From Tetrastigma voinierianum (taxonomy: Eukaryota; Streptophyta; Magnoliopsida; Vitales; Vitaceae), in the NCBI GenBank assembly GCA_016808115.1, contig JAEQBH010002349.1:124001-188000 (forward strand): a stretch of 64,000 nucleotides of DNA. Direction: 5' to 3'. Shown piece by piece: positions 31,502 to 44,228 of the stretch. A model generated the notes under the pieces. The model ran no database searches. It was not told the origin of the DNA and was given only the letters and a program-made list of their open reading frames with translations. A program made the translations under genes and the position numbers. The first letter of the stretch is position 1. Every line of letters starts with the position of its first letter.

Positions 31502-33621
31502 ATCCTCGGGGTCCCGTCACCACCGCCAACCTACGAAAATCTTGTGGTCTCATAACATGATACATACATGAGTAAAATGGCCATACCGGCCCATACATCC
31601 ATACTCATCGTAAAAATAATCAACTATATTTTGTAGTTCATGCCCTCGTTTTACAAAAAGATTTATACACGTTACAAAAATATTTTACCAAAGCCACATT
31701 TTGGCTTTCTTCTCAAAAGCGGCTCTGCTGAGCGCTGCCTCGAATACTCCATGTATCCAGTAAGTCACCGACACGGGTGAGCAAAGCCCGCGAGTAGTGA
31801 TAATCTCCTACTAGGTTACTCCTTTCACCTAAAATGCATATACAATGGCATATATAAACAATCAATCACATTCGATACAATTATTCACTATTATATGAAA
31901 TGTCTATATCATGCATGAGATGCGACCCCTCATGCTCACTACCTAAGTCCCAACCGACTCCCTCACACCTAGAATGCCAAGTGTGAAATAAAACCAGTCA
32001 TCGGTGTTTAACATGACTAAACCATTGGAAAACCCTCCAATTTTATTTATCAAAACTTGAATTTTCTTTTATTCCTTCTTTTGTGGGCCACGGATTTCCG
32101 GGTTTCCACCGCAGGACGCCGCACGCCTTTTCAACATTTTCGCGAACTTACATCGCCATGATTCATGTCTAACCGTGAATAACATTTGGGACTTTCTACC
32201 CCGGGGGATCGAACCCAACTTACTCACCCAAACATGTAATTTATCATTTTGATCATTTTTGCCACACTGTGAATCTCTACCTTGAACTTTCATGCCTCAT
32301 TTTTCCCGAAGTGCTCCACGACTCCATTCACCAACACCTAAGTGAATAAACCATACCCCGCACCCACACCCAACTTGACGCGATGTGACCGTGCATATGA
32401 AATGCATGATGCCAATGCATTTTCCTTCATGTTACATGCATGAATGAGCACTACATGAAACATTCACGAACCATGGACAATTATACTTATACATATAACT
32501 GACCTCCATGCTGGGCCATGTTAATACATCAAATAACATGCATCAACATAACATATTCACATACTGCATGTTATTCAAACAAGCCATAACACACAAAAAG
32601 GTCTCAATATTAGACCCATCCTACCGGGTACCTCATGGTCCCTTCACAAGCATGAACCAGTTTGGTTCCAAGCATCCACACACATCAACAAACCCAGAAC
32701 ACCTAGAAACTTTCTGGGCCTATTTCAAACTCCTAACTCACAAATTCATGATCAGGTGAAACCTAGCCATGAAATCCATAAATTTTTTAGTCCCAAAGCT
32801 TAGAACTAATTTACATGGCCTCTCATGGCCTCCCATAAGCAACCCCTACCATTATATAAACCTTAGGCTAAAAGTAAACCAAGTAGGAAAATATCCTACC
32901 TTTTGGAGTTTGTCGAAACTCCAACTTTTTGGTGTCCACACGTAGATCACGCTGCGTGCATCAACTTTAATCCTCGAACCGTCGAACTTCGACTGTCCGA
33001 AAGCCGAGAAATCTTCCCTTTCCCTTTCCTCCTTTCTCTTTTTCCTTCCTTTTCTCTCTACGAACCGTTTTCCTTTTCTCTTTGTTTTCTTTTCTCCTTT
33101 CCTTCTTTTCTTTCCTTTTTCTTTTCTTTTCCTTTTCTCACTTCTCATCTCATTTCCTTCTATTTCCTCCTCATTTGCCATTTTCCTCCTTTTGAAAGAC
33201 ACCACACATCCTAATAAAGGAGGAAATTTCCTCCCCATTTCCTCAAACCAAATGTGTGGCCCTCAATTTTCCATCATTTTCCTTATTTCATAATTCCTCT
33301 TTATGACATCATCACCCACATGGCTCCATGTGAGCCATGGGATTCATGTCCCACACATGCACACTGCGGTCATTCCTTCAATGCCAAGTGTCACTGGGCG
33401 CCATAAGATCCCCTAAACTCGCTACGCCACATCCGGGACACCCCATGCCTTAAAAACGGAAATACCGACTACCTAATTCAACGAATTGACGGTAGTTAAA
33501 TCTCGCGAGACGATTTCAACGTATAGTTCGCTTTCATCATCCGAGATCTAGAAACATTTTGCCAGCCGAAATTACTATTTTACCCTTTTTCCAAAAAATC
33601 GTAAATTTTTCTGGTTTCACA
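31502..33621 (-). repeat. Tekay-like solo LTR, minus orientation
   Basis: About 2.1 kb. The right end reads CTGGTTTCACA (minus strand TGTGAAACCAG), followed inward by TTTTACCCTTTTTCC and CATCCGAGATCTAGAAAC, the reverse complement of the Tekay LTR start. The left part has TCACCGACACGGGTGAGC and CACCTAAAATGCATATACAATGGC, the reverse complement of the LTR end. The left edge is approximate. 33005-33180 is a C/T-rich tract whose open frames are compositional only. Confidence 0.75.
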
Positions 33622-33945
33622 AAGATAGTTCTTTGTCAGGTTTAATATATATAAGGATGATATAAATGTACCAGGCATCCATCGCGCTCTAAATAAAGGT
33701 GGCATGGTTTTAAAAGATATATCTACAAAATTTTTGGTTCTAAAAAGATATTCACACAAAGGAATTTTTCGTGAAAATTCTTAGGTACTTGATAAATACT
33801 GGTTAAAAATATGTTTTTCAAAATCCCTTGATCCATCTGTTCAAGGATGAGTTCTAAATATTTTTTTTTATCTAAAATAGCCATATTTACATAAGCTAAA
33901 TAAACAACGAAAAATAAATCAGGATCATGGTAACCCATAAACTAT
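33622..33945 (-). pseudogene. AT-rich element, third block with an open segment
   Basis: The minus strand is open for 71 codons (33723-33938), starting MGYHDPDLFFVVYLAYVN and continuing with Leu/Ile/Glu/Lys-rich sequence. Beyond its stop a shifted frame reads FKTMPPLFRARWMPGTF near 33655-33705. Composition matches the other blocks of the AT-rich element. Function unknown. It ends where the CACTA-like tandem units begin (about 33946). Confidence 0.4.
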
Positions 33946-34088
33946 TTGGAATTTTATTATTAATATATGTTGTGCTACATTGTGCAATTTTTTTTTAAAT
34001 TTTTCAAATTTGTGATATTTCAATATTTTAAATTGTATATATACTGTGCACTCACACATAGTCATAAAAATAATAAATATAAAATAAA

Positions 34089-34089
<1 letters not shown>

Positions 34090-34149
<60 letters not shown>
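34090..34149. repeat. (AT)n microsatellite, unit 1
   Basis: About 30 TA dinucleotides without interruption in the first ~650-bp tandem unit. Confidence 0.95.
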
Positions 34150-34152
<3 letters not shown>

Positions 34153-34732
34153 ATGCTACGATATTACAAAGTTGAAATTATAAAATTTGTGATATTTGAA
34201 AATAAATTTTTATTTTATCCCCCATTAGGTCATAGCTAATTGAAGCAACTTGTTAAACCATATATTCGAGATTGACTCGATTATGTTAATTAAAGCACAA
34301 ACTATTCCTATAAGTTGTTGAATCAATCTTGACCTCCTTAATAGTTTTTTTGAATATTTTTTTATTTATTAATATTTAGAAAAAGTATATAATACAATTA
34401 ATTTCAAATATATAAATGGATTTTTATTAATAGCGATCTCACAAATCTAAGTTAAAAATAGTGACTGAACACAATTTCCGTCACAACAGCACCGATTCTC
34501 GACTAATTCTGTGACTCGATATCTATAAAAAAAAATTAATTTTATATTTTAATTTGTATTAGACACTATTTCAAAATATTCTAATATTTTAAAATATTAT
34601 AAATCATGTTCGAATTTATTATTAATATATGTTGTTATATTGTGCAAATTTTTTTAATTTTTCAATATTTTAAATTGTATATATAATTGTGCACTGCGAC
34701 ATAGTCATAAAAAATAATAAATATCAAAATAA

Positions 34733-34735
<3 letters not shown>

Positions 34736-34800
<65 letters not shown>
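34736..34800. repeat. (AT)n microsatellite, unit 2
   Basis: About 32 TA dinucleotides at the matching position of the second tandem unit. Confidence 0.95.
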
Positions 34801-34802
<2 letters not shown>

Positions 34803-35310
34803 TGCTACGATGTTACAAAAGTTGAAATTATGTACTCAGATATTTGAAAATAAATTTTTATTTTATCCTCATCGGGTCATATCTAATCAAGCAACTTGTT
34901 AAACCCGAGGCTCGAGATTGACTCCGATTATGTTAATTAAAGCACAAACCCTATAAGTTGTTGGAATCAATCTTGGCCTCCTTAATAGTTTTTTGAATAT
35001 TTTTATTTATGAATATTTAGAAAAGTATATAATAATTAATTTCAAAGTCATATAAATGGATTTTTATTAATAACGATATGTCATAAACGTCACAAATCGC
35101 TCAAAAATAGTGTCGTATTCGAACTGGCTACAAATTTGTGACAGAATTATCATTCCGTCACAAAATAGTGACGGAAACACAATTCCATCACAATTTTGTG
35201 ACCGATTTCTGACCAATTTGTGACGGATATCTATAAAAAAAATTCACTTTTATATTTTAATTTGTATTAGACACTATTTCAAAATATTCTAATATTTTAA
35301 AATATTATAA

Positions 35311-36488
35311 ACTAGTAAACTAAATTAAGTTTGCAAGACTGCAAACGTTTTTTTTTTCTTGGAGTAGATTAAAGTCAACAGGGTCTTATCTAGGGGGTCC
35401 TTTTCTACCACTCTGCAGTAAGAAACCCAGAACTAAAATTACCAAGTGTGGATAAAGAATCATTGTAAAATAAGCCAAGGTTTCGTCGAAAAGCCAAAGA
35501 GTAGAAAACGCGTCACCGTCGGTGACAGGAGACAAAATGTCAAAAAGGCCCTCAAGGCTCTTCTCATTCACTTGCTTTTCTTTCTTTTCTGGCCGCCGTA
35601 TCTCTTCCCTAAGTGGCTTCGACAAATTTCTCCTCTGGGCTATCAGTTGTGATTTTCAATGCCCACTGCACGATTTCTACTGATTTTTTGTAAGTTTATG
35701 CTTCTTCGTGTTATTTTGCTTGATCCTTAAATTTTGTTCTTATAATATTTTCAAATTTTCTGTTGATTGGAATAAGGGTTTGGAGATTGTGGATCTCATT
35801 TGTTCTCAGGGCCACGGGCTTTGTTTTTTATTTTTTTATTTTTTTATTTTTTATGTTCATCATGAGAAAAGACTTCCAGGAAAGTATAGGAAATTAGAGA
35901 CAGAAATCATAATTCGCGCCTTATTTTAAATTTTTTTTTTTTTTTGTGGTTTCGAAGTGGAAAGTCTCAACTCAACTCCGCCTAATTAGTCGGATTCAAA
36001 TTTTTGACTGGCTCGGGGGGTTTTACTTGCCCAATGACGGGAAAGTTTCGGGATTCCAATTTATTTTTCCTACATTTTCCCTTGCTTCACATGGGTGGAT
36101 GCTTGAATTATGTGGATCATAGATCTCGATGGAGGGCTGAGCTTAATTTATAGGGATGCAATGGGAAATATTTGATTGATTTCCACCAGGCTGCATGGGC
36201 CACTCGACATATCTTTCTTCTTTCTTTTGACAACCTGCTCTCTTTCGAGATTGAACGAGTGTGAATCAAATTTCTCGTCCCCGTCATTCTTCGATCAAAA
36301 CAAAATGCCCTTTTCTTATTAATCTACAGCTGGTGGATCGATTTGATTAGAGTATTGATATGGTAATAGCTATAACCGAGGTGGATGCTGACTCTCTTCA
36401 AAACCCTAGCCCTAGTAACTTCAAAAATCCATGCCTCAATCATATCCATTTTTATTTCATTTTTTCTTCAAATTTGGAATAGTGGAAA
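35311..36488 (+). other. Gene-like low-copy sequence, left part (possible 5' UTR and donor site)
   Basis: Not similar to any repeat in the window. 35555-35690 looks like plant 5' UTR: C/T-rich with CTCTTCTCATTCACTTGC and CTTTTCTTTC, then TTTTTTGTAAGTTTATG with a good donor (GT at 35690). Downstream is T-rich, as in plant introns, with oligo-T runs at 35825-35850 and 35930-35945. It may be the edge of a host gene or a fragment captured by a transposon. No protein is recognisable. Confidence 0.4.
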
Positions 36489-39400
36489 TGACACACCCCC
36501 ACCCCCTACTATCGGTAGGTGTGCCGGCCACCCACGTAAATCCCCCCATTACCCTAACTAATTGAGAAATCTGGGGCCGTCGTATTGCTTGCTTCAATCT
36601 TGTATAAATTTTTTCTTTTCTAAACTTATGATTTATAAAATTTCTAAGAGCATAACAAATGATATATGATATGTCCCAAATCCTGGATACACAATTTACA
36701 CTATTTCAAATATGGCAACCGACAACATTCTTTCAAAAGAGCCTCAAGCTCCATACATTTTCACAAAACCACCTTATGTACATACATATATTCCTTTATA
36801 CAAATTCAAAGTATTTCCTTACACAAAATAGTATTAATACAGCACAAGTAAATACAGAAGTAAGGAGAATCCTAAACCGCCTCCAAATGGTCCTACAGAC
36901 CAGACTGAAAATAGTTTTTAAACAGAAAATAATGAGCCAAACGAAATTCGTTGAGTATGCTTTATAAAATGATTTCTTTTTCTAAAAATATCTCAAAATG
37001 GTAAAACTCTCTTTACAAGATATTTTCCAGAAATCTTGCTTGCTTTGGTTAAAAAGTTTCTAAAACAATTATGCTTTGCTTTGCTTTTTAAGTTTCCAAA
37101 CTTTTTATACTGTTGCTTGGAAGTTTACAAAACTTTTCAAAAATCTCGCTTGCTTTCTTTACTCCGCTAAGCTACAAAACTTTTCATAAAACCTCATGAA
37201 AAAGTATATAAAACTTTTCTCAAGCACTCCGAGCCTGGGCTCAACCGCTTGCTTTGAAATAAAAACGGGAGCCTGGGATCAACCGTTTGCTTTAAAATCT
37301 AAACGAGAGCCTGGGCTCAACCGTTTGTTTTGAAATAAAAACGGGAGCCTAGGCTTAACCGTTTGCTTTAAAACAAACACGGGAGCCTGGGCTCAACCGT
37401 GTACCAATGGTTGATTTTTCAAAACTGTGTAAACATTCTTATAAATCATCAACCACTGGAGGCCTTTCCTGTTTGCTGTACCCTAATGAACACGGGAGCT
37501 TGAGCATCAACCATGCATGTGGAAGGACCTGGGTCCGCATCACCTAGGTGGAAGGGCCTTCAGCCCGTCACCTTCCCAGAAATATGGGTGGAATCAATTC
37601 GGGTCTCCATCACCATAATTTAGCTAACGTATAACCCCATATACTCCAAGATAATTACCTGCTTCCTTTAAACGCATGATGCATGATCTAAGTTTGCCGA
37701 CCAGGAAAAATCTAAAATGCATGTATAATATCCTAACACCACCGTACACGCACGAATACCGACCTAATATGTTTGCTTAAGACTAGGATTTTGGTTAGGC
37801 CTATTTTACAAAATAGACTTGCTTGCTTGCTTGCTTCTTTGAAATATGGGTTTACAATTCAAAACCATTGCTTGCTTGCTTTATAAAAGTGTGGTTGATT
37901 ACATCAAAACCATTACTTGTTTGCTTTTCACAGATGGTTTAAATCAAAACCATTTTGTTTGCTTAAAAACTCATTGCTTGCTTTAAACATGGCTTACAAT
38001 TAAAAACCATTAAATACCAAGTGTAAAACAGCTTATAATAATAATACACTAGTATTTGAAAAATAGGCTTAGAACACTCACCTCTCATTTCCCGAACTCG
38101 AAAGCACAACTCCATTACTTTCCCGCCTTGCTTTTAGCCTACACACTCAACGAATACTAAACATATTAATCGTCTCCTGCGGTGTAGCGAAAAACTTAAC
38201 GTACTTCACACGCAAGTCACTTTAGGGTCACACAAACATTCATAGTAAACTAAATTAACAATTTACCCGAGCACTAAAAAGCCCCTAACAAAAACCCACT
38301 CATTTTGGTAAACTTCCAATGTAACACTCTCTTCTGACTTATTACCAAAATCAGCCCAAACGGTCTTCAAAATTATGAAACTCTCCAGATCAGTCCTTTA
38401 TATATCCAAAGATATCTCTTTAAATTTTCAATTTAAAATTCATTCTCTAAGGCCCTCAACCACATAACACAAGTTACAACAATGTTTTCTAGGGTCTTAA
38501 CTCCATAAATTGGAAATTGTTTCTTCACTCATTTGAAGCTATGGTTCTAAGGTTTCTTCTACAATTGGAATCACCCAATTTGGATCACCAAACCTGCTAT
38601 TAGACATATTTTATATCTAGATTACTCAAATTGGAAGAACAGAATCTGCACATAGCTCCACTTGGAAAAATTTCTGGGCACTTTGGGGTTACAATTTGCT
38701 TGCACTTCCTTCATCTAACTTATTCCCCTAGAAGTCTAGTTTACCCATAATTTTGAATCAATCAATTTGGATGAGTGAAACTCCACTTATGGCCAAAACA
38801 CTACAACAATACCCAAACAGAGATAAACCAAGTGAGCTACACGAGCTCACCTTTCAGTCCGTATTTGGGAGCCTTAGAGATACAATTTTCTCTTGGTACC
38901 CTTCTATAAATTTGTATCCCTATCTCTTATGGTTATTTACCAATTGGAATCAATTCATTTGGATGATTATAACTTAATCTATGGCCAAAACAAAAAACAA
39001 AGGCCTACAAAAATTTTGACAAAGATTCCCTTTAAAACCCACATTCTCCTTTTTACAACTATTCCATAATACCTCAAAAACCACATGAAATCTAACTCAA
39101 AACAACTCCACAACACTTGAATTGGTGATTTGGAAATTCATAAAACCAAACCCTAGGTGAAAATCCAAGAATTCAACCCAAGGTCCACCAATTCCTACAA
39201 AACCATAAAATTATGATGATCTCAAGGTTTAATTACCACCTGGGGTTTTTCCCCACAAAACTTCAAGAATTCTAAGGTTAATGTGATCTCTCCACAAAAC
39301 CCTAGAACAAGGAGCAACTAATTTCCATGGAATTGCATACCAAAAACCCTAGACATCCAAAATACACATGATTCCAAAATGAAAACATACCTTTTTGGTA

Positions 39401-39850
39401 TTCTCCCACTTCTTCTCCTTCTTCCTCTTCTTCCCTTCTTCCCCCTTTCTTGCTCTATTCTTCTTCAAAACGTGGAGCCCTAGCAATTGAGACCAAAAAT
39501 AAATTTTGGTTTGTCTCATGCCCTTTTTTAATCCCATGTTTCCCTTAATTGCAATTAAGTCCTTAGTCACTTTAAATATTGGAATCAACTTATGTTACTT
39601 TTCATGTTTTGCACACCATCCCTCTCTAATTTTATGTTTTATTTCACTCTTGGTATACTATCTTCTTTGATTATGCCCTTCATGTCCCATTTGATCAATT
39701 ACGATTTTACCCTTGTTCTCGTACAACATTCCGGGTTCCATAAATTATCATTTCACAATTTCTTCCAAAAATACTACAGTGACACTTAGTGCTCATGTGT
39801 GCCCCTACGGTTACCCATACCGTACACCCTCTCCTGACTCAGGCAGCATA
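36489..39850 (-). repeat. Family A long LTR, copy A2 (not interrupted)
   Basis: Starts TGACACACCCCCACCCC and parallels A1 throughout: CTTTGCTTTG..AAGTTT, the GAGCCTGGGCTCAACCG array (37231-37400), GGTTGATTT..AAAACTGTGTAAA, GCATGATGCATGA.CTAAGTTTGCC, ATAATACACTAGTATTTGAAAAATAGG and ACATTCCGGGTTC.ATAAATTATCATTTCACAATTTC. It is longer than A1 by about 450 bases, mostly at 38330-39000 (repeated TTGGAATCA/CAATTTGGAT segments). It lacks the GGTACCGGTACC array. The right edge near CAGGCAGCA is approximate; no target duplication was found. Confidence 0.75.
37231..37400. repeat. Tandem repeat, about 38-bp period, in family A LTR copy A2
   Basis: Five units of GAGCCTGGGCTCAACCG start near 37231, 37269, 37307, 37344 and 37383. 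The homologous array in copy A1 has the same core with a ~55-bp period. Confidence 0.85.
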
Positions 39851-41089
39851 AGAGCCCTAAAAGCAAGATCCAACCTTGCCATGAAATGTTTTGAGAGTAA
39901 TAGAGTATGAATCTTGGTAAGAGAGCTATTGATTTGGGGATTTTAACTTGGTTGAGTTTTTTTGGCTTAATATTTCAATTCGTCTACACAGATTACATAT
40001 AGTAGTATATTCTATTTTAGATTATATATCATCAACTCGTAATGTCTTTATGCTCTTTTAATTCGATTTGATTACTAGGTTGGATGAGGCATTAATGTCT
40101 TTGGTCAATTGCAGATGGTGGGTCAAAGCATTGCAACCTTACCAAGTCAGTTCCTCTGAGATGTTTAGATAATCTAAAACCACTACGTAGTGTAAACAAG
40201 TCTAATCATTGTTTGCAGTATCTTTTGATCAAACTAATACAATTGGTCTCATAGTATAAAAGGGAATATATTCACAGTTCCATAAAATATGTTCAATTAA
40301 TAAATTTTTTTTGAACTATTGGTTTCTTTATCAATATGGTAAAAAAAAAAAATTGTAAATTAATAAATATCAACAACACTTATTGTAGGATAAAAGTAAG
40401 GACCTCTTTGCCACGGTAAAAAGATGCATCATCCAAGAGGGCTTTGAAAAGTCATAAAAAGAAAAAAAAATGAATTTAGAACTCATACTATGTAAAGCAA
40501 TAGGCATGCCTGTCTTAGCCCTTCAAAACTAGTTAATTGGGGGAAACTTGACAAACAAGCATGTTTGTTATGAGATTTTTGGCCTTTAAGTATCGATGTA
40601 CTACTATGTGAATTTAGGGGCTCTTATATCAAAAATGGAGAATAAAAGCAAACTTTTCAAATTATATTTGGATTCTAAATAATTTTTAGAAAAGGTAGAA
40701 TATGGTGTTTGTTGTTTGATTTATTTGGGTTCTAGATAATATTTATGAGATCTTGAATATGGAATGTCATGCAAGGATGCACATGCACTGTCAGACAGTG
40801 GAAAGGCTATGACATCATGTATACCTAAAAAAGGTGAAACTTTCTAGAGTGTTTATTACAAGTCAAAAAAAGTTTCAATAGTTGATATAGGAATCTCTAA
40901 TTTTATATGATATTGAAATTGAATGGAAGTTTGGTTAAGAGTACAAGGTTAGTGCTAAAATGATAATTAAAAACCAATTATAATAATTAAACGGGTCAAA
41001 TTTGTGTTATGACGAATATGAGTCAATTATTAAAAACCATATTAGGTTCTTATTGTGTTCATGTATCGTGTCAAATTTTACTAGCTCTA
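39851..41089 (+). other. Gene-like low-copy sequence, right part (possible acceptor site and ATG)
   Basis: Continues the non-repeat DNA after family A LTR copy A2. TTGGTCAATTGCAG (acceptor AG at 40113-40114) is followed at once by an ATG opening a 14-codon frame, MVGQSIATLPSQFL, then stop at 40157. With the donor at 35690 this would make an intron of about 4.4 kb that holds the LTR. Past 40160 the sequence is AT-rich without a recognisable exon. A pseudogene, a UTR intron or a captured fragment are all possible. Confidence 0.35.
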
Positions 41090-41387
41090 ATGATAAGTAT
41101 GTGGTTGACATGTATTTTTATTATCAATATGGATGTATGGGCCGGTAAGGCTATTTTCACTTATTATCGGAACCAGCGAGGTCATTGTATTAAATTGGGT
41201 CATGTTGCCATGAATTTGTACAAGTTGTATTTTGGGTAGAGCCCCGTACAAAGGAGACTCCGCCCCGATTCGTTAAACTTCTAAGTCCCAAGAAAGGGGA
41301 CTCCAATGGTGTGGTGTGTCGAAGCTACCTCGACATCCATGAATCTTCCGCTGCTGTCACTGCACTGGGTTTTCAGCGTTACATGGA
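41090..41387 (+). repeat. 3' end of a Tekay-like LTR
   Basis: GGTCATGTTGCCATGAATTTGTAC, GTAGAGCCCCGTACAAAGGAGACTCCGCC and TCGACATCCATGAATCTTCCGC match the last 300 bases of the Tekay-like LTRs (compare 18410-18574). The end reads TTTCAGCGTTACA, directly joined to CACTA-like sequence. The beginning of this LTR was not found, so it is truncated or strongly diverged. Confidence 0.6.
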
Positions 41388-44228
41388 CACTATTTCAAAA
41401 TATTATAATATTTGAAAATATTATAATATTTGAAAATATTATAAACTATTTGAAATTTTATTATTAATATATGTCAGGCTATATTGTGCAATTTTTTTAA
41501 TTTCAAAATTTTGATATTTCAATATTGTAAATTGTATATGTAATTTATAAGTTGTAAAATTAGTATTTGTATTGTACTTGTAATATTGTTATTTTTATTA
41601 AATTGTACATGAGTATATAGAATTTGGTGCTTCGAGCTCATGAAATTGGGGACATAACAGGAACTTGCTAGGAACAGAGTAGTTGTTGCTTAATTTGTTG
41701 CGTTATTGCGTCATAAATTTTTTTGAATTTATGCGTGACAACAAGTATTGTTATATTCAAAGTTAATGGTATACTTTTGTTTATTTTAGAAATGGTTTGT
41801 AATTTTCAAAATCTATTTTATATTCTAAATTCAATATGATCTCAATATTGTTGAAACTCGTTAATTTTTATAAAATACATGAAACATATTAAAATAAAGT
41901 ACCTTTAAATCATTTGAACAAATTAATTATGTTTGATATGTAACTTAAATTTGATTATTATTTACATTCTAGATAAATATAAATATGAGTTCGGATAGGC
42001 AATAGATGTATGCTAGATTGGATAATTGATGGATAAAGCCTGAATTTATAATAAGGAAATAGCTTGTGGAATTTGCAAAATGCATCCGTAATGTATGGAT
42101 TCGGTGAAAAGATAAAGTGTCCATGTAATCATCGCAAGTGTCAAAATAGGAATTATTTAGACGAGGATATCAAGTAATGTGCATCTTGAAGAAATGGATT
42201 TGTAAAGAGATTATCGTTGGTATCATCACATGGAGAAAACCTATGTGCCTCAAAATGCCAAGAGAACAAAATGTTACCGACCGATGCTTTGGTACACACA
42301 GAAAGCATGGTAAGACATTCAATGCAATGCAATTATGGTGTATGATGTCACGTCCTCTTTAATTCGCTTGGAATAGAAGAGCCCGAATCCCATAACACAA
42401 CATCTTTTGATATGCTCATGTGCATCAAAGAAAGAGGTGGAATGTGGAACCCTATGGTCATTCTCACTATCCTCCAGCAAGGAGATTGTTGAATATTAAG
42501 GCTGAACACCATGCCCTGGAAAGGTGCTGTGATGAAATTTGTACATTGACGAAAGAATTGCTTCGACCGATAATCTAATGACAAGATAACTTTATAAAGA
42601 CAAAGCAGTTTTAGTGCGAGGCTCGTTTGCCAATCTTCGTAAGATTGATTGTTGTGAGAATAATTGTATGCTATACTAGGGTGAAGAAAGTGACTTAAGT
42701 TGTTGCAAGATTTGCTCTCATCCTCGTTTTAAGAGACAAAAGCGTGGATCTTCAAAGCATAAGAAAAATGTTCTGTATAAGAAAATGTACTACTTTCCTA
42801 TAACTCCTCGTCTACAGAGATTGTATGCATCTGATGCAACTGCAAAGCATATGAGGTGGCATGCAGAGCAACCACATGAGGATGGTGGTATCATGCGTCA
42901 TTGTTCAAACTCTCCTGCTTGGAAGCATTTCAATCTGACTCATCCATCATTTGCATCTGAAAGCCGAAATGTGAGGTTAGGTTTGTGCACTGATGGGTTC
43001 CAACCATATGGGCAATCAGGTCAACAGTATTCATGTTGGCCTGTAATATTAACTCCATACAATTTGCCACCTTGGATGTGTATGAAGAGTATATGCTTTA
43101 ATCGCTATCGTTTCGGGGCCAAAATCATAAAACAATTTGGATGTTTTTCTCCAACCACTCATTGCTGAGCTGAAAGAATTATGGAAGTCAGTAGAAACAT
43201 ATGATGTTTCTAAGAAAAGAAATTAATCATGAGTTGCTCTTATGTGGACAATAAGTGATTTTCCCCGCTTATTCGAGCAGCGTTGTCAGTTGGGGTACTA
43301 CGGGAAAGTATACTTGTCCTTATTGCATGGAAGATTCAGATGCATTTTCTCTTACAAAAGGAGGAAAAATGTCATCGTTTGACAATCATCGAAATTTTTT
43401 TCCAGAAGATCATTTATGGCGAAGGAATATGAGATGGTTTAGGAAGGGATGAGCTGTTCAAAAAAGTGCACCACCTATATAGTCAGGTGTGGACCTAATT
43501 AATGAAATTGATGATTTTAGGTTTAAGAAAGTGACATAACTTGGTGGAGAAGAGATAAATTGTAGAATCCAAAAATCATGTGGATGTGGTTGGAAAAAAC
43601 GAAGTATCTTTTGGGACTTACCTTATTGGAAAACCAATCTCATTAGGGCACAATTTGGATGTTATGCACATTGAGAAAATTTTTTTTTGATAATATCTTT
43701 AATACAATGATGAATGTTAAAGGAAAAACCAAGGATAATGCGAAGTCTAGGGAAGATTTGAAGGAATTTTGCCATCGTCCTGAGTTACATCGGGATGAAA
43801 ATGCAAACAAATATCCTAAGGCTTGTTACACATTGGATAAAGATGGGAAAGAACAACTTTGTAAGTGGATTAAGAAGTTGAAATTTCCAGATGGTTATGT
43901 TTCTAACTTGGGCAGATGTGTTGATTTGGGTAGGAATAAACTGTATGGAATTAAGAGTCATGATTGTCATATTTTTATGTAGAGATTAAATCCGATTGCA
44001 TTTCGTGAGTTATTGCCTGCAAATGTATGACAAGCTTTGACCGAGTTGAACATTTTTTTTAAAGATTTAACTGCTACAGTCATAACAGAGGATGACATGA
44101 AACATTTGGAAGAAGATATTCTATCAGGCTATGTGCTAGAGCGCATATGTCCACCAAGTTTTTTCGACTCCATGGAACATCTTCCAATCCATTTAGCTTA
44201 TGAAGCAAGAGTTGTATCCATTTGAGCG

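Larger units (their letters stand above)
33946..35310. repeat. Two ~650-bp tandem units of CACTA-like subterminal DNA
   Basis: Two direct copies share ATTATTAATATATGTTG, an (AT)n run (34090-34149 and 34736-34800), CATGCTACGAT.TTACAAA.GTTGAAATTAT (34153 and 34801), GACTCGATTATGTTAATTAAAGCACAAAC and AGACACTATTTCAAAATATTCTAAT. The second unit carries GTCACAAATTTGTGAC-type motifs (35085-35230), typical of CACTA ends. A third, partial copy opens the coding CACTA element at 41388. No CACTA terminus was found at the left edge. Confidence 0.75.

Noticed and set aside
32852..33238. Lys/Glu-rich frame on the minus strand and its Ser/Phe-rich mirror on the plus strand
   Set aside because: Both come from a pyrimidine-rich tract inside the Tekay-like solo LTR.
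33967..34239. Open frame encoding a long Ile-Tyr repeat
   Set aside because: It is a translation of the (AT)n microsatellite.
40115..40159. Short ORF MVGQSIATLPSQFL as a functional peptide
   Set aside because: Fourteen codons after a possible splice acceptor are not enough evidence for a gene; kept only as part of a candidate gene remnant.
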